Notes: generated by a model from the sequence alone, not told the origin. Positions 8,527 to 17,700 are shown, counted from the stretch's first letter. The stretch is 64,000 bases of DNA from Mangrovimicrobium sp033283265 (GCA_033283265.1 JAWMQN010000001.1:1798001-1862000), one strand, 5' to 3'. Numbers and translations are program-made.

Positions 8527-9896
8527 GCGCTGCCGCACCCGAAGCGCGGCTGTGGATCGCCGGGCCGGCGGCGGCGTGGAGCCCGGAGCCGGGAACGGAT
8601 TGCAGCGGCGGCATCGTCGTGCAGGGCAATCGCATCGTCGAGTGTGTCGGCCGCGGCGCTCCCGCGCCGGCCCATGACGAGCGCTTCGACGCCCGCGGCC
8701 TGGTGCTGCTGCCCGGGCTGGTCAACTGCCACCACCACTTCTACCAGACCCTGACCCGCGCCCTGCCGGCGGCGCAGAACCGCGAGCTGTTCGACTGGCT
8801 GCGGGCGCTCTACCCGGTGTGGGCGGGCATGGACGAGGACTGTATCGGCGCCTCGACCGGGCTCGCCCTGGCGGAGTTGCTGCTCTCCGGCTGCACCACC
8901 GCCTCCGACCACCACTACCTGTTTGCCGACGCCTTCGCCAACGCCATCGACATCCAGGTCGAAACCGCCCGGCGCATGGGCCTGCGCGTGGTCCTCACCC
9001 GCGGTTCCATGAGCCTCGGCCAGTCCGCCGGCGGCCTGCCGCCGGATCACGTGGTACAACCGGAACAGCGCATTCTCGACGACTGCCTGCGGGTGGTCGG
9101 CGCCTACCACCAGCGCGAGGAGGATGCCATGGTGCAGATCGCCCTGGCGCCCTGCTCGCCCTTCTCGGTCACCGAGGAACTGATGCGCGAGTCGGCGCGG
9201 CTGGCCCGCCAGCACGGCCTGCGCCTGCACACCCACCTGGCGGAAACCGAGGACGAGAACGCCTTCTGCCTGGAACAATTCGGCCGCCGCCCCCTCGACT
9301 ACCTCGCCGACCTCGACTGGCTCGGCGACGATGTCTGGCTGGCCCACGGCATCCATTTCAGCGCTGAGGAAATCGCCCGGCTGGGCGCCGCGGGTGTGGG
9401 CATCTGCCACTGCCCCTCCTCCAACATGATCCTCGCCTCGGGCAGTTGCGCGACCCTGGACCTCGAGGCGGCGGGCTCGCCGGTCGGCCTCGGCGTCGAC
9501 GGCTCGGCCTCCAACGACCACTCCAACCTGATCCAGGAGGTGCGCCAGGCTTTCCTCCTGCAGCGCCTGCGCTACGGCAGCGCGCGGGTCGCGGTCACCG
9601 ATGCTTTGCGCTGGGCTACTGTCGGCGGTGCGCGAGTGCTCGGGCGTTCGCAGCTCGGCACCCTGCAACCAGGAGCGCTGGCGGATGTGGCGCTGTTCGA
9701 CCTGGAGGCGCTGCGTTTTTCGGGGGCGGGGGATCCGCTGCTGGCTCTGGTTACTTGCGGTGCCGAGCGTGCGCGGCATGTGATGGTCGATGGGGAGTGG
9801 CGTGTGGTGGATGGTGCGATTCCGGGATTGGATCTCGAGGCGCTGGTGGCGCGGCATGGGGAGGCGGCGCGGAAGCTGCAGGGGAAGGCTTTGTAG
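8523..9896 (+). CDS. 8-oxoguanine deaminase
   Basis: Amidohydrolase of the ATZ/TRZ subgroup, 457 residues, predicted to deaminate 8-oxoguanine to urate, which cleans up oxidised guanine and feeds the urate branch. Zinc motifs in order: PGLVNCHHHFYQTLTRALP (about residues 63-81), SGCTTASDHHYLF, LHTHLAETEDE, LAHGIH and GVDGSASNDHSNLI. The DHHYLF and GSASNDHSN segments match the Pseudomonas PA0142-type 8-oxoguanine deaminase as I know it; hydroxydechloroatrazine hydrolases are the nearest alternative. It is translationally coupled to the regulator (4-bp overlap). The last 170 bp are richer in G and T at third positions than the rest of the gene. A diverged paralogue lies at 20765-22132. Confidence 0.87.
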   Translation: MSAAAPEARLWIAGPAAAWSPEPGTDCSGGIVVQGNRIVECVGRGAPAPAHDERFDARGLVLLPGLVNCHHHFYQTLTRALPAAQNRELFDWLRALYPVWAGMDEDCIGASTGLALAELLLSGCTTASDHHYLFADAFANAIDIQVETARRMGLRVVLTRGSMSLGQSAGGLPPDHVVQPEQRILDDCLRVVGAYHQREEDAMVQIALAPCSPFSVTEELMRESARLARQHGLRLHTHLAETEDENAFCLEQFGRRPLDYLADLDWLGDDVWLAHGIHFSAEEIARLGAAGVGICHCPSSNMILASGSCATLDLEAAGSPVGLGVDGSASNDHSNLIQEVRQAFLLQRLRYGSARVAVTDALRWATVGGARVLGRSQLGTLQPGALADVALFDLEALRFSGAGDPLLALVTCGAERARHVMVDGEWRVVDGAIPGLDLEALVARHGEAARKLQGKAL

Positions 9897-9945
9897 GTGT
9901 TCGTTTTTGTTACTTTCGTTTGGCGGCCTGAGTGATTGGCAGGAC

Positions 9946-10070
9946 GAGTCCGCGGTGCGAGGTACTGGCTCATCGGGGACGCCAAAAAGCGCACATCCAT
10001 GTGCAGGCTCGGGGCTCGGCCGTCCTGGCCTCGCACGCCCCGCTGAGCCAGTACCTCGCACCACGGACTC
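9946..10070. repeat. Large composite inverted repeat in the gap before dinB
   Basis: The 325-bp gap 9897-10221 holds this element and nothing else recognisable. Arms at 9946-9978 and 10038-10070 are inverted copies matching at 31 of 33 positions (both contain GTGCGAGGTACTGGCTCA or its complement). The 59-bp interior carries a further small palindrome, GCACATCCATGTGC at 9991-10004, and a GGCCGTCCTGGCC hairpin at about 10019-10031. The structure resembles REP/BIME-type mobile palindromes or a large bidirectional terminator between the convergent genes on either side. No transposase is present. Confidence 0.75.
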
Positions 10071-10221
10071 TCGCACTTCGCGATTGGCGGAGTCACCCTC
10101 CAGTATTCGCCGGAAATTACCTGAAAGCAGCAAACAGTTTTCAGCGAACCTTCACTATGCATTCGGTCCAGAGCCTTCTACGAAGCGCGTCCTCGCCCCA
10201 ATCGAAAAAACCAACGGCAAG

Positions 10222-11349
10222 CTAAAACTCGAAACTACCCTGCCTGGGGATATCCTCACGAACAAAATCCTGTGCCAAGGAGACAGCTTCACGAGCACGC
10301 AGGGGCTCCAGACCCGACACCGTCAAGCCAAGCAACCGCGCCCCCAGCGGCAAGGGCAACTGCTCCGTCAGCAGTTCCTGCGCGACAGCGGATAAAGTCT
10401 CACGATCAGCCAGCGGCCCAGGCAGCGAACGCGCCCGGGTAATCTGGCGAAAATCGCTGTACTTGAGCTTCAGGGTCACCGTCCGCCCGCGGCTGCCGTG
10501 TTTCTGCACCCGATCCCAGACCGTGTCGGCAATCTCCGCCAGCGCCTCGCGCAGTGCAGCCTCCTGCCACAAGTCTTCACTGTAGGTGCGCTCCGCGCCG
10601 ATCGACTTGCGCGTGCGCTCCGGTTTCACCGGGCGGTGATCGATGCCGCGGCTGGCGTGGTAGAGATATTCGGCGGACTTGCCGAAATGCTGCTGCAGGA
10701 ATTCCAGCTCGCGGGCGCGCAGGTCGGCACCGGTGTGAATCTGCAGCCGCGCCATCTTTTCCGCGGTGCGCGGGCCGACGCCGTAGAAGCGGCGGATCGG
10801 CAGGGCGGCGACAAAGCCGGCGCCCTGCTCCGGGCGCACCACGCAGATGCCGTCGGGCTTGTTCTGGTCCGAGGCGATCTTGGCGATGAACTTGTTGTAG
10901 CTGACCCCCGCGCTGGCGGTAAGCCCGGTCTCCTCGCGCACCTGCTGGCGGATCAATTCGGCGATGCCGGTGGCGCTGCCGATGCCGGCGTCGTCGGCGC
11001 TGACGTCGAGGTAGGCCTCGTCGAGGGAGAGTGGTTCGATCAGCCGCGTATAGCGGCGGAAGATGGCGTGAATCTGCTGCGACACCGCGCGGTAGACCTC
11101 GAAGCGCGGGCGGACGAAGACCAGTTCGGGGCAGCGCCGCTTCGCCGTCACCGAGGGCATCGCCGAGCGTACGCCGAAGGCCCGCGCCTCGTAGCTGGCC
11201 GCGGCCACCACCCCGCGGGCGGCGCTGCCGCCTACCGCCACCGGGCGGCCGCGCAGCTCGGGGTTGTCGCGCTGTTCGACACTGGCAAAGAAAGCATCCA
11301 TGTCGATATGGATGATTTTTCTCGCGTTGGCTGCGGCGGTTTCCGGCAT
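10222..11349 (-). CDS. dinB: DNA polymerase IV (Y family)
   Basis: Error-prone translesion polymerase of 375 residues. Catalytic motifs: IIHIDMDAFFASVEQRDNPE at residues 12-31 with the first metal-binding aspartates, SYEARAFGVRSAMPS, and IEPLSLDEAYLDVS, which holds the second Asp-Glu pair. Then come GVSYNKFIAKIASDQNKPDG, a helix-hairpin-helix region (RRFYGVGPRTAEKM) and a little-finger domain. The start at 11349 (MPETAAANARK) gives the usual length; the reading frame stays open to 11709 but that part overlaps the neighbouring gene. The C terminus (DIPRQGSFEF) does not look like a canonical QLxLF clamp-binding peptide, though I did not compare closely. It interrupts the purine cluster without any functional link that I can see. 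Confidence 0.95.
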   Translation of the reverse strand: MPETAAANARKIIHIDMDAFFASVEQRDNPELRGRPVAVGGSAARGVVAAASYEARAFGVRSAMPSVTAKRRCPELVFVRPRFEVYRAVSQQIHAIFRRYTRLIEPLSLDEAYLDVSADDAGIGSATGIAELIRQQVREETGLTASAGVSYNKFIAKIASDQNKPDGICVVRPEQGAGFVAALPIRRFYGVGPRTAEKMARLQIHTGADLRARELEFLQQHFGKSAEYLYHASRGIDHRPVKPERTRKSIGAERTYSEDLWQEAALREALAEIADTVWDRVQKHGSRGRTVTLKLKYSDFRQITRARSLPGPLADRETLSAVAQELLTEQLPLPLGARLLGLTVSGLEPLRAREAVSLAQDFVREDIPRQGSFEF

Positions 11350-11393
11350 GGCGCCGATGGTAGGCCGGCGCCCGGGCGGGGACAAGCGCGGGC

Positions 11394-12509
11394 TCAGCCG
11401 CCGGGTGTTTGCGTGACTGCCGATGAACCGCGGGTCATGACGCGGGTGAAGCGCGCGAAGGCGGCAGCGGCGTCGGTCTGCAGGCAGACCTTTGTCGCCG
11501 GGCCCTCGGCGACGCGCCGCACCACCCCGGCGCTGGCGGCGTCGAGGAAGCTGCGCGGCGCACCGTCCCAGCGGGTTGCCGGCATGTTCGGGTCGGAGCC
11601 GTCCGGCCACAGGGCACCCGCGGGCCCGTGATCGACACCCAGGGCGAAGGCTTCGCCGCGGCAGAAGGTCTGCGCATCGACCAGGGTGAGCGCGGCGAGC
11701 ACGTCCCACAGGTAGTACTCGCCGGAGGCGATGAACCAGTCGTTGCGGTCGAGCACCTCGTCCCAGAACTGCGCCGCCGGGTTGTTCACCCGGGTCTTGA
11801 AGTCGGCGGCGAAGGCCGCGGTGACCCGCACGGTGTTGGTCACGTCGAGGCCGACCATCTCCACCGGCAGGCCGGAGCGCAGCAGGATATCAGCCGCCAG
11901 CGGGTCGATGTAGAAGTTCCACTCCGCCCCGGTGTTGGGGTGGCCGTCGGTAAAGTCGGGCACGATGATATTGCCCGGCGCGTCGAGGCTGCCGCCCATG
12001 ATCACCACCCGGCTGACTTTCTCGCGATCCTGCGGATAGCGCTGCAGCCACTGGGCGAGGTTGGTCATCGGGCCGGTGGCGAGGATGGCGACCGCTTCCG
12101 CACTGGCCTGCAGGGTGGCGTGGATGACCTCCACCGCGTGGCGCGGGTCCGGCTGCCGCGGGCTCGGCGGGATCTCAACCCCGGAGAGGATGTCCATGTC
12201 CTCCTGCCAGGGCAGGGGGAAAACGAAATAGCCGTCCAGCGGCCAGGGATCGCCGCAGGCCACCGGGATGCTGTCCGCCGCCGCGGCCAGTTGCAGCAGG
12301 GCCAGGCCGTTGGCCAGGGCCGGCGCGCAGTGCGCCTCGCCGCTGCCGGCGACGGTCACCGCGAGCAGTTCCACCTCGGGGTCGAGGGCCAGGAACAGCA
12401 GCGTGGACCAGTCGTCGATCGCCATGTCGTTGTCAAAGATTACCGGTGTGGCGGCGCGCGTCGCGGGAGCGAGCAGCAGCGCCAGCACCAGCAGGACGGC
12501 GCGGGTCAC
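11394..12509 (-). CDS. Exported nucleoside hydrolase
   Basis: Inosine-uridine-preferring nucleoside hydrolase family, 371 residues, expected to split nucleosides into base and ribose. A signal peptide is clear: VTRAVLLVLALLLAPATRA followed by mature ATPVIFDNDM. The calcium-binding N terminus is DNDMAIDDW, a variant of the usual DTDPGIDDA that keeps the key aspartates; other family segments are ILATGPMTNLAQWL, VIMGGSLDAPGN, EWNFYIDPLAA and VGLDVTN. I chose the GTG at 12509, which overlaps the allC stop codon by 4 bp (GTGA). Periplasmic location suggests that external nucleosides are cleaved there and the freed bases imported, for instance by the NCS2 permease at 22123. Which nucleosides it prefers is unknown. 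Confidence 0.88.
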   Translation of the reverse strand: MTRAVLLVLALLLAPATRAATPVIFDNDMAIDDWSTLLFLALDPEVELLAVTVAGSGEAHCAPALANGLALLQLAAAADSIPVACGDPWPLDGYFVFPLPWQEDMDILSGVEIPPSPRQPDPRHAVEVIHATLQASAEAVAILATGPMTNLAQWLQRYPQDREKVSRVVIMGGSLDAPGNIIVPDFTDGHPNTGAEWNFYIDPLAADILLRSGLPVEMVGLDVTNTVRVTAAFAADFKTRVNNPAAQFWDEVLDRNDWFIASGEYYLWDVLAALTLVDAQTFCRGEAFALGVDHGPAGALWPDGSDPNMPATRWDGAPRSFLDAASAGVVRRVAEGPATKVCLQTDAAAAFARFTRVMTRGSSAVTQTPGG

Positions 12510-13795
12510 GCGGCCTGCCCCGCTGGGTACTGCCGCGCCAGTTCCAGCAGCAGGTTGAGGAAGGCGGCGGTGGCCACGGCGACATCGGCCTCCGCCACGC
12601 TTTCGTCCGGGTGGTGGCTGACGCCACCGGCACAGCGCAGGAAGAGCATGCCGATATCGGTGATGCCGTCGAAACTCATGGCGTCGTGCCCGGCGCCGCT
12701 GACCAGCGACACCGGCGTCAGCTGCATCGCGAGCAGGACGTCCTCCATGCTGCGCTGCAGGCGGCTGGCGCAGCTCACCGCCGCGGCGTTGTGGGTCTCC
12801 TGCCACTGGCTGCTGAGGCCGCGGCCGGCGACCATGGCGTCGATCTCGTCGCGCAGGATGTCCACCGCCAGGTCCCGGGTCTGGTCGCGGCCGGAGCGGA
12901 TGTCGATGGTAAAGCGGCACTCGCCGGGGATGACGTTCGGCGCGCCGGGCCAGCACTGCAACTGCCCCACGGTGGCGACCACCTCGAAGCGCTGGGCGAT
13001 CTTTTCCACCATGCCCACGGCGAGCGCCGCCGCGGCCAGCGCATCCTGGCGCATGGCCATGGGCACGGTACCGGCGTGGCCGGCCTTGCCGTGCACCTGT
13101 ACGACAAAGCGCCGCGCGCCGGCAATGCTGCTCACCACGCCCAGCGGCTGCTGTTTCTCCTCCAGCACCGGGCCCTGTTCGATGTGCACTTCCAGGTAGG
13201 CGAGCAGCCCGTCGGCGCTGCGATCGCAGCCGGGCATCGCCAGCGGATTGGCGCCGAACTCCTGCAGCGCGGCGTCGAGGCTCACCCCCGCGCTGTCGGT
13301 GAGCGCCAGCCAGTCGGGATTCCAGCGCCCCGCCGCGGCGCGACTGCCCATCAGGGTGGTGCCGAAACGCGAGCCCTCCTCGTCGCCGAAGCCGACGATG
13401 TCGAGGTGGAAGGGCAGCTGCCGCCCTTCGTCGCGCAGCCGCGCGGCCGCCACCAGCGGCAGGATCACGCCGAGGATGCCGTCGTACTTGCCGGCGTTGG
13501 GGATGGTGTCGAGGTGCGAGCCGACGATGACCACCGGGGCGTCCGCCTGCGCTGCCGCGAGCCGGCCCCAGAGATTGCCGGCGTTGTCCTCCCAGCTGCG
13601 CAGCCCCGCCTGGGTCATCCAGCCGGCCACGGTGCTGTTGCAGGCCCGGTGCTCCGGCGTCAGGTAGGCGCGGAATACCCCGTCGGGCAGGCTGCTGATG
13701 CTGCCGAGCTGCTCGCAGTGGGCCATGATGCGGCGGGCTTCCTCCGCGCAGTCGGTGGCCTGGAACAGCGCGGTGCCTGTCAACGCCTCAGCCAT
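12506..13795 (-). CDS. allC: Allantoate amidohydrolase (M20 family)
   Basis: Binuclear metallohydrolase of 429 residues in the allantoate amidohydrolase / N-carbamoyl amino-acid hydrolase family. Metal ligands are visible in VVIVGSHLDTIPNAGKYDG, FGDEEGSRFG, LEVHIEQGPVLE and the late AGHDAMSF; the dimerisation-domain motif VHGKAGHAGTVPM is also present. The reaction predicted here is allantoate to S-ureidoglycine plus CO2 and ammonia. The carbamoyl-amino-acid hydrolases and beta-ureidopropionase share these motifs, but the gene sits between pucG and a nucleoside hydrolase and opposite puuE, which favours allantoate. It overlaps pucG by 8 bp and the nucleoside hydrolase by 4 bp. Confidence 0.9.
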   Translation of the reverse strand: MAEALTGTALFQATDCAEEARRIMAHCEQLGSISSLPDGVFRAYLTPEHRACNSTVAGWMTQAGLRSWEDNAGNLWGRLAAAQADAPVVIVGSHLDTIPNAGKYDGILGVILPLVAAARLRDEGRQLPFHLDIVGFGDEEGSRFGTTLMGSRAAAGRWNPDWLALTDSAGVSLDAALQEFGANPLAMPGCDRSADGLLAYLEVHIEQGPVLEEKQQPLGVVSSIAGARRFVVQVHGKAGHAGTVPMAMRQDALAAAALAVGMVEKIAQRFEVVATVGQLQCWPGAPNVIPGECRFTIDIRSGRDQTRDLAVDILRDEIDAMVAGRGLSSQWQETHNAAAVSCASRLQRSMEDVLLAMQLTPVSLVSGAGHDAMSFDGITDIGMLFLRCAGGVSHHPDESVAEADVAVATAAFLNLLLELARQYPAGQAA

Positions 13796-15029
13796 AGCAG
13801 GCCAGCGCCGCCGCCGCCGCCGCGCCGGGGCTCAGCGGATGCCCCTGGCGCAGCAGGCACTGTTCCAGCGCGGCGAGGGTCAGCAGCACCGCGTCGGGCC
13901 GGGCGTTGTAGCCCATCACGCCGATGCGCCAGACCACCCCGTGCAGGGGGCCGAAGGAGGTGCCGATCTCGATGGCGTAGCACTGCAGCATTTCCCGCCG
14001 CAGCAGGTCGCCGTCGACCCCGTCGGGGATATAGACGCCGACCACGTTGTTCATGCGGTGGGCCTGGTCGCCGTAGAGTTCGAGGTTCAGCGCCGCCAGC
14101 CCCGCCGCCATGGCGGCGCCGTTGATGCGGTGGCGCTCGACCGCCGCGTCGATGCCCTCGGCCAGCAGGATGCGCGCGCACTCGCGGGCGCAGTAGAGCA
14201 TGCTGGCCGCCTCGGTGTGGTGGTTGAGGCGCTCCTCGCCCCAGTAATCCATGATCATGGCGAGGTCGAAATAGTTGGAGCTGATGCGCCGCCCCTCCCC
14301 CGCCACGTGCTGCGCGGTCTGGATGCCCGCCTCCACGTGATGGCGCTTGCGGATTTCCGCCACCGCCGCCTCGCCGAGGGTCAGCGGCGCGCTGCCGGAG
14401 GGGCCGCCGATGCATTTCTGCAGGCCGACGCTCACCGCGTCCAGCTGCCAGTCGTCGACTTTCAGGGTGTTGCCGGCAATGGAAGCCGTGGCGTCGCAGT
14501 AGAGCAGGACGCCTTTTTCCCGGCAGATTGCGCCGATTTCCGCCAGCGGCTGGCACATGGTGGTGGAGGTGTCGCCCTGCACCAGGGCCAGCAGCTTCGG
14601 CCCGCAGCGGTCGATGGCCTCGGCCACCTGCTCCGGCCGCAGCACCTCCCCCCAGGGGGCAGCGACGGTTTCCACCACCGCCCCGCAGCGCTCGGCGATC
14701 TCCCGCAACAGGGCGCCGAAGCGGCCGAAATCGCCGACCAGTACCTTGTCACCCGGCGCCAGCAGCGACACCAGGCAGGCCTCGATACCGCCGCGGGAGG
14801 TGCTGTCGACGAGGAAGGTCCACTGGTTTTGCGTGCAGAACACGCCGCGGTAGAGCTGCATGGTCTCGCTCATGCAGCGGGTCATATCCGGGTCGAACTG
14901 GCCGATGACCTGCTGCGACATGGCGCGCAGGACGCGCGGGTCGCAGTTGATCGGGCCGGGCCCCATGAGCAGGCGCTGGGGCGGCGAGAAGCCCTCGGCC
15001 GGGCCGGTTTGCAGAAGCTGGCCTTTCAT
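13788..15029 (-). CDS. pucG: (S)-ureidoglycine-glyoxylate aminotransferase
   Basis: PLP-dependent class V aminotransferase, 413 residues from the ATG at 15029. It has LLMGPGPINCDPRVLRAMS near the N terminus, the aspartate region LLYCDATASIAGN and the Schiff-base lysine in VGLQKCIGGPSGSAPL. The asparagine/serine pattern and GQFDPDM-type N terminus match the PucG/UGXT branch rather than alanine-glyoxylate or serine-pyruvate transaminases; the position beside allC supports that. PucG transfers the amino group of ureidoglycine to glyoxylate, giving oxalurate and glycine. The frame continues upstream to a TTG at 15056; I prefer the ATG but the choice is uncertain. It ends 8 bp inside allC. Confidence 0.88.
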   Translation of the reverse strand: MKGQLLQTGPAEGFSPPQRLLMGPGPINCDPRVLRAMSQQVIGQFDPDMTRCMSETMQLYRGVFCTQNQWTFLVDSTSRGGIEACLVSLLAPGDKVLVGDFGRFGALLREIAERCGAVVETVAAPWGEVLRPEQVAEAIDRCGPKLLALVQGDTSTTMCQPLAEIGAICREKGVLLYCDATASIAGNTLKVDDWQLDAVSVGLQKCIGGPSGSAPLTLGEAAVAEIRKRHHVEAGIQTAQHVAGEGRRISSNYFDLAMIMDYWGEERLNHHTEAASMLYCARECARILLAEGIDAAVERHRINGAAMAAGLAALNLELYGDQAHRMNNVVGVYIPDGVDGDLLRREMLQCYAIEIGTSFGPLHGVVWRIGVMGYNARPDAVLLTLAALEQCLLRQGHPLSPGAAAAAALACYG

Positions 15030-15072
15030 TGCTTGTCGTATGCCTCGTAGTCGCAACCGCGCGCCGGCGGCT

Positions 15073-15894
15073 TCAGGAAAAAGTCTGCCACAGCATCCGC
15101 GTGCCGACGATGATCAGGAATACCGCGAACACCCGCTTCAGGGTGGCGCCGTCGAGCTTCGCCCCGAGGCGCACGCCGAGGGGCGCCATCAGGGTGGTCA
15201 TCGGCACGATCACGGCGAAGCCGGGCAGGTTGACCAGGCCGAAGGTGCCCGCCGGGGCATCCGCCGGGGTGGTGCCGCCGAACAGCATCACTAGGGTTCC
15301 CGGCACGGCGATCAGCAGGCCGAACACCGCGGCGGTGCCGACCGCGCGGTGGGTGCTCACGTTGCACAGGGTCATGGTGGGCACGCCGAGGGTGCCGCCG
15401 CCGATACCCATCATCACCGAGAAGAAACCGATGCCGCCGGCCATCGCCACCTGCCCGGGCGGTTTCGGCAGCGCGTTGAAGACTGCCGGCGCGTTGGCCC
15501 GGAACAGCATGTTCAGGGCGACGAGGATGGCGACACTGCCAAAGATCAGCGTGAGCACCAGGCCGCCGGCACGGGTCGCGACGAAGCTGCCGCAGATCAC
15601 CGCCAGTACCATCGGCGGCCCCCACAGGCGCAACAGGTCGAGGTCGACATTGCCCCGGCCGTGGTGGGCGCGGGCGGAGGAAATGCTGGTGGGGATGATG
15701 GTCAGCAGCGAGGTGCCGGTGGCGACCAGCATCGCCGAGGCCGCGGACACGCCGAGGGACTGGAACACCAGGTAGAGCACCGGCACGATGACGATGCCGC
15801 CGCCGACCCCGAGCAGGCCGGCGAGGATGCCCGCCACCGCGCCGGTGGCGAGCAGCGCCAGGATCACCGGCAACCATTCCATGATCAACTCCAT
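15073..15894 (-). CDS. TauE/SafE-family permease in the purine operon
   Basis: Inner-membrane protein of 273 residues with about eight hydrophobic segments and the two repeated glycine-rich motifs of this family, GILAGLLGVGGGIVIVPVL near residues 21-39 and VMMGIGGGTLGVPTMTL near 159-175. Family members export sulfite, sulfoacetate or other organic anions, but most are uncharacterised. Its start overlaps the hpxW stop by 1 bp (TGATG) and pucG follows 43 bp later, so it belongs to the ureide operon. Export of oxalate, oxamate or glyoxylate is an attractive but unproven role. Two other proteins of the same broad family occur at 45132 and 51237. Confidence 0.85.
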   Translation of the reverse strand: MELIMEWLPVILALLATGAVAGILAGLLGVGGGIVIVPVLYLVFQSLGVSAASAMLVATGTSLLTIIPTSISSARAHHGRGNVDLDLLRLWGPPMVLAVICGSFVATRAGGLVLTLIFGSVAILVALNMLFRANAPAVFNALPKPPGQVAMAGGIGFFSVMMGIGGGTLGVPTMTLCNVSTHRAVGTAAVFGLLIAVPGTLVMLFGGTTPADAPAGTFGLVNLPGFAVIVPMTTLMAPLGVRLGAKLDGATLKRVFAVFLIIVGTRMLWQTFS

Positions 15895-17510
15895 CAGGAT
15901 TCATCCCCCGGCGCGGCGCCGTCGCTGCGCGGATCGCTGGCCGCCTCGACGCGGCCGTCCGGGTAGCGGCAGATCGCCCCGGCGTGGCCCATCATTTCGC
16001 TCTGGTCGGCTACTGCCTTGAGGCGGTGACCGCGGGCGGCGAGATCCTCGCCAATGCGTGCAAACAGCGTGTGTTCCAGCTTGAGGTCGTTGTCGCTGTC
16101 GCCCCAGGTGCGGCCGAGCAGCCAGCGCGGCTCGGCGATGGCGCGCTGCAGCGGCCAGCCCTCGTAGAAGTAGCGGGAGAACAGCGCCGCCTGGGTCTGC
16201 GGCTGGCCCTCGCCGCCCATGGTGCCGTAGACGATACGCCGCCCGTCCTCGGCGATCGCCGCCGCCGGGTTGAGGGTGTGGAAGGGCTTGCAGCGCGGCC
16301 GCAGGCGGTTCGGGTGGGCGGGGTCGAGGGAAAAGCTCAGGCCGCGGTTGTTCCAGACCAGGCCGAAGCCGGGCAGCGCGATGGCCGAGCCGAACTCCCA
16401 GTAGACGCTCTGGATGAAGCTCACCATCCAGCCCCTGGCGTCCAGCGCGCCCATCCACACGGTGTCGCCGTGCCTTGCCTGCCGCGGCCAGGCGGTGGCC
16501 TGTTCCAGTTCGACCGTCGCGGCCAGCGCATCCAGTTGCGCGGCGTCCAGCAAGTGGTCCCAGCGCTCGCTGAGATGGGCGGGATCGCAGACTTCCCGGT
16601 CGCGCAGCTCAAAGGCGAGCTTGGTCGCCTCCACCAGGCAGTGCACCTGGTCGCTCTCCCGTGCCGGCGCCAGGCGCCGGCGCAGGCGGTCGTAGATGCC
16701 GAGGATCATCAGCGAGGCGACACCCTGGGTCGGCGCCGGCAGGTTGAACAGCCGGGCGCCCTCGATGGGCGTGCACAGGGCTTGCACCCGCGCGGCGCGA
16801 TAGTCGCTGAAGTCGCCCGGGGCCAGCGGCGAGCCCTCCGCCGCGAGGGCGGCCTGGACCTCGGCCGCCAGGGGCCCGCGATAAAAACTTTCGCTGCCCT
16901 CGTTGCCGAGCCGCTCGAGAAACTCGCCCAGCGCCGGGTTGCGCAGGGTCTCCCCCGGTTGCGGGGGCTTGCCGCCGGGCAGGAACAGTTCCCTGAAAGC
17001 GGCGTTGCCCGAGCCCTCGCCGGCGAGCTTCTCGCAGGCGGCGGTAAGTGTCGCGGTGACCACGATACCGTCGCGGGCCATCCGCGCCGCCGGCGCCAGC
17101 AGCTGCGCCAGCGGCCATGCACTGAGACCCTGCTCGACGGCCAGCTCCCGCGCCACCCGCCAGCCGTCAATGGTGCCGGCCTGGCACAGGGCGGCGTCGC
17201 CGCCGCGCGAGGGAATCGCCGCGTGACCGCGGGCACTGTACCAGGCCGGGTCGGCGGCGGCCGCGGCAAAGCCACAGGCGTCGATGGCAATTGGCTCGCC
17301 CTGCGGCGGGCAGACCAGCCAGAAGCCGTCGCCGCCGAGGCTGTTCATGTGCGGGTAGCAGACGGCGATCGCCGCCGAGGCGGCAACCATCGCGTCAATG
17401 GCGCTGGCGCCGTCCTGCAGCAGGCCGTGGGCCATGCGCGCGACATCGGCGTGGGGCGCGGTGAAGGCCACCCCGCCACCGCCTGGAGAATCAATATCCA
17501 CTGGGTTCAA
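15894..17510 (-). CDS. hpxW: Gamma-glutamyltranspeptidase-like oxamate amidohydrolase
   Basis: Ntn-hydrolase of the gamma-glutamyltranspeptidase family, 538 residues, without a signal peptide. The autoprocessing threonine is in RHGDTVWMGALDARGWMVSF (near residue 351), and the small-subunit text GSAIALPGFGLVWNNRG and LRPRCKPFHTLNPA matches the HpxW branch known from Klebsiella, which hydrolyses oxamate to oxalate and ammonia. Glutathione hydrolases have GTTHFSVVD-type motifs and are usually exported, so I favour HpxW. HpxX and HpxY partners lie at 19151-20768. The start is a TTG at 17510 with AAGG unusually close; a GTG at 17501 is an alternative. It is the first gene of the operon that runs to the nucleoside hydrolase, and a perfect palindrome lies 190 bp upstream. 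Confidence 0.82.
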   Translation of the reverse strand: MNPVDIDSPGGGGVAFTAPHADVARMAHGLLQDGASAIDAMVAASAAIAVCYPHMNSLGGDGFWLVCPPQGEPIAIDACGFAAAAADPAWYSARGHAAIPSRGGDAALCQAGTIDGWRVARELAVEQGLSAWPLAQLLAPAARMARDGIVVTATLTAACEKLAGEGSGNAAFRELFLPGGKPPQPGETLRNPALGEFLERLGNEGSESFYRGPLAAEVQAALAAEGSPLAPGDFSDYRAARVQALCTPIEGARLFNLPAPTQGVASLMILGIYDRLRRRLAPARESDQVHCLVEATKLAFELRDREVCDPAHLSERWDHLLDAAQLDALAATVELEQATAWPRQARHGDTVWMGALDARGWMVSFIQSVYWEFGSAIALPGFGLVWNNRGLSFSLDPAHPNRLRPRCKPFHTLNPAAAIAEDGRRIVYGTMGGEGQPQTQAALFSRYFYEGWPLQRAIAEPRWLLGRTWGDSDNDLKLEHTLFARIGEDLAARGHRLKAVADQSEMMGHAGAICRYPDGRVEAASDPRSDGAAPGDES

Positions 17511-17700
17511 TCACCTTGTCGTCGTGGTCTGTACAGCATGGCAGGCCCGGGGCCCGACCGCCCGCAGGCGGCGTCGGCTGGCGGCTACCATGCGCTACAG
17601 TCGCTCAGTGAGAGCAATTAACATGCCATGGCGCCGGAGGGTCTATAAAACAAGCGCTTCGGGCAGCTGCGGCGATTCTATCACCCGGCGCCCCGCATGA

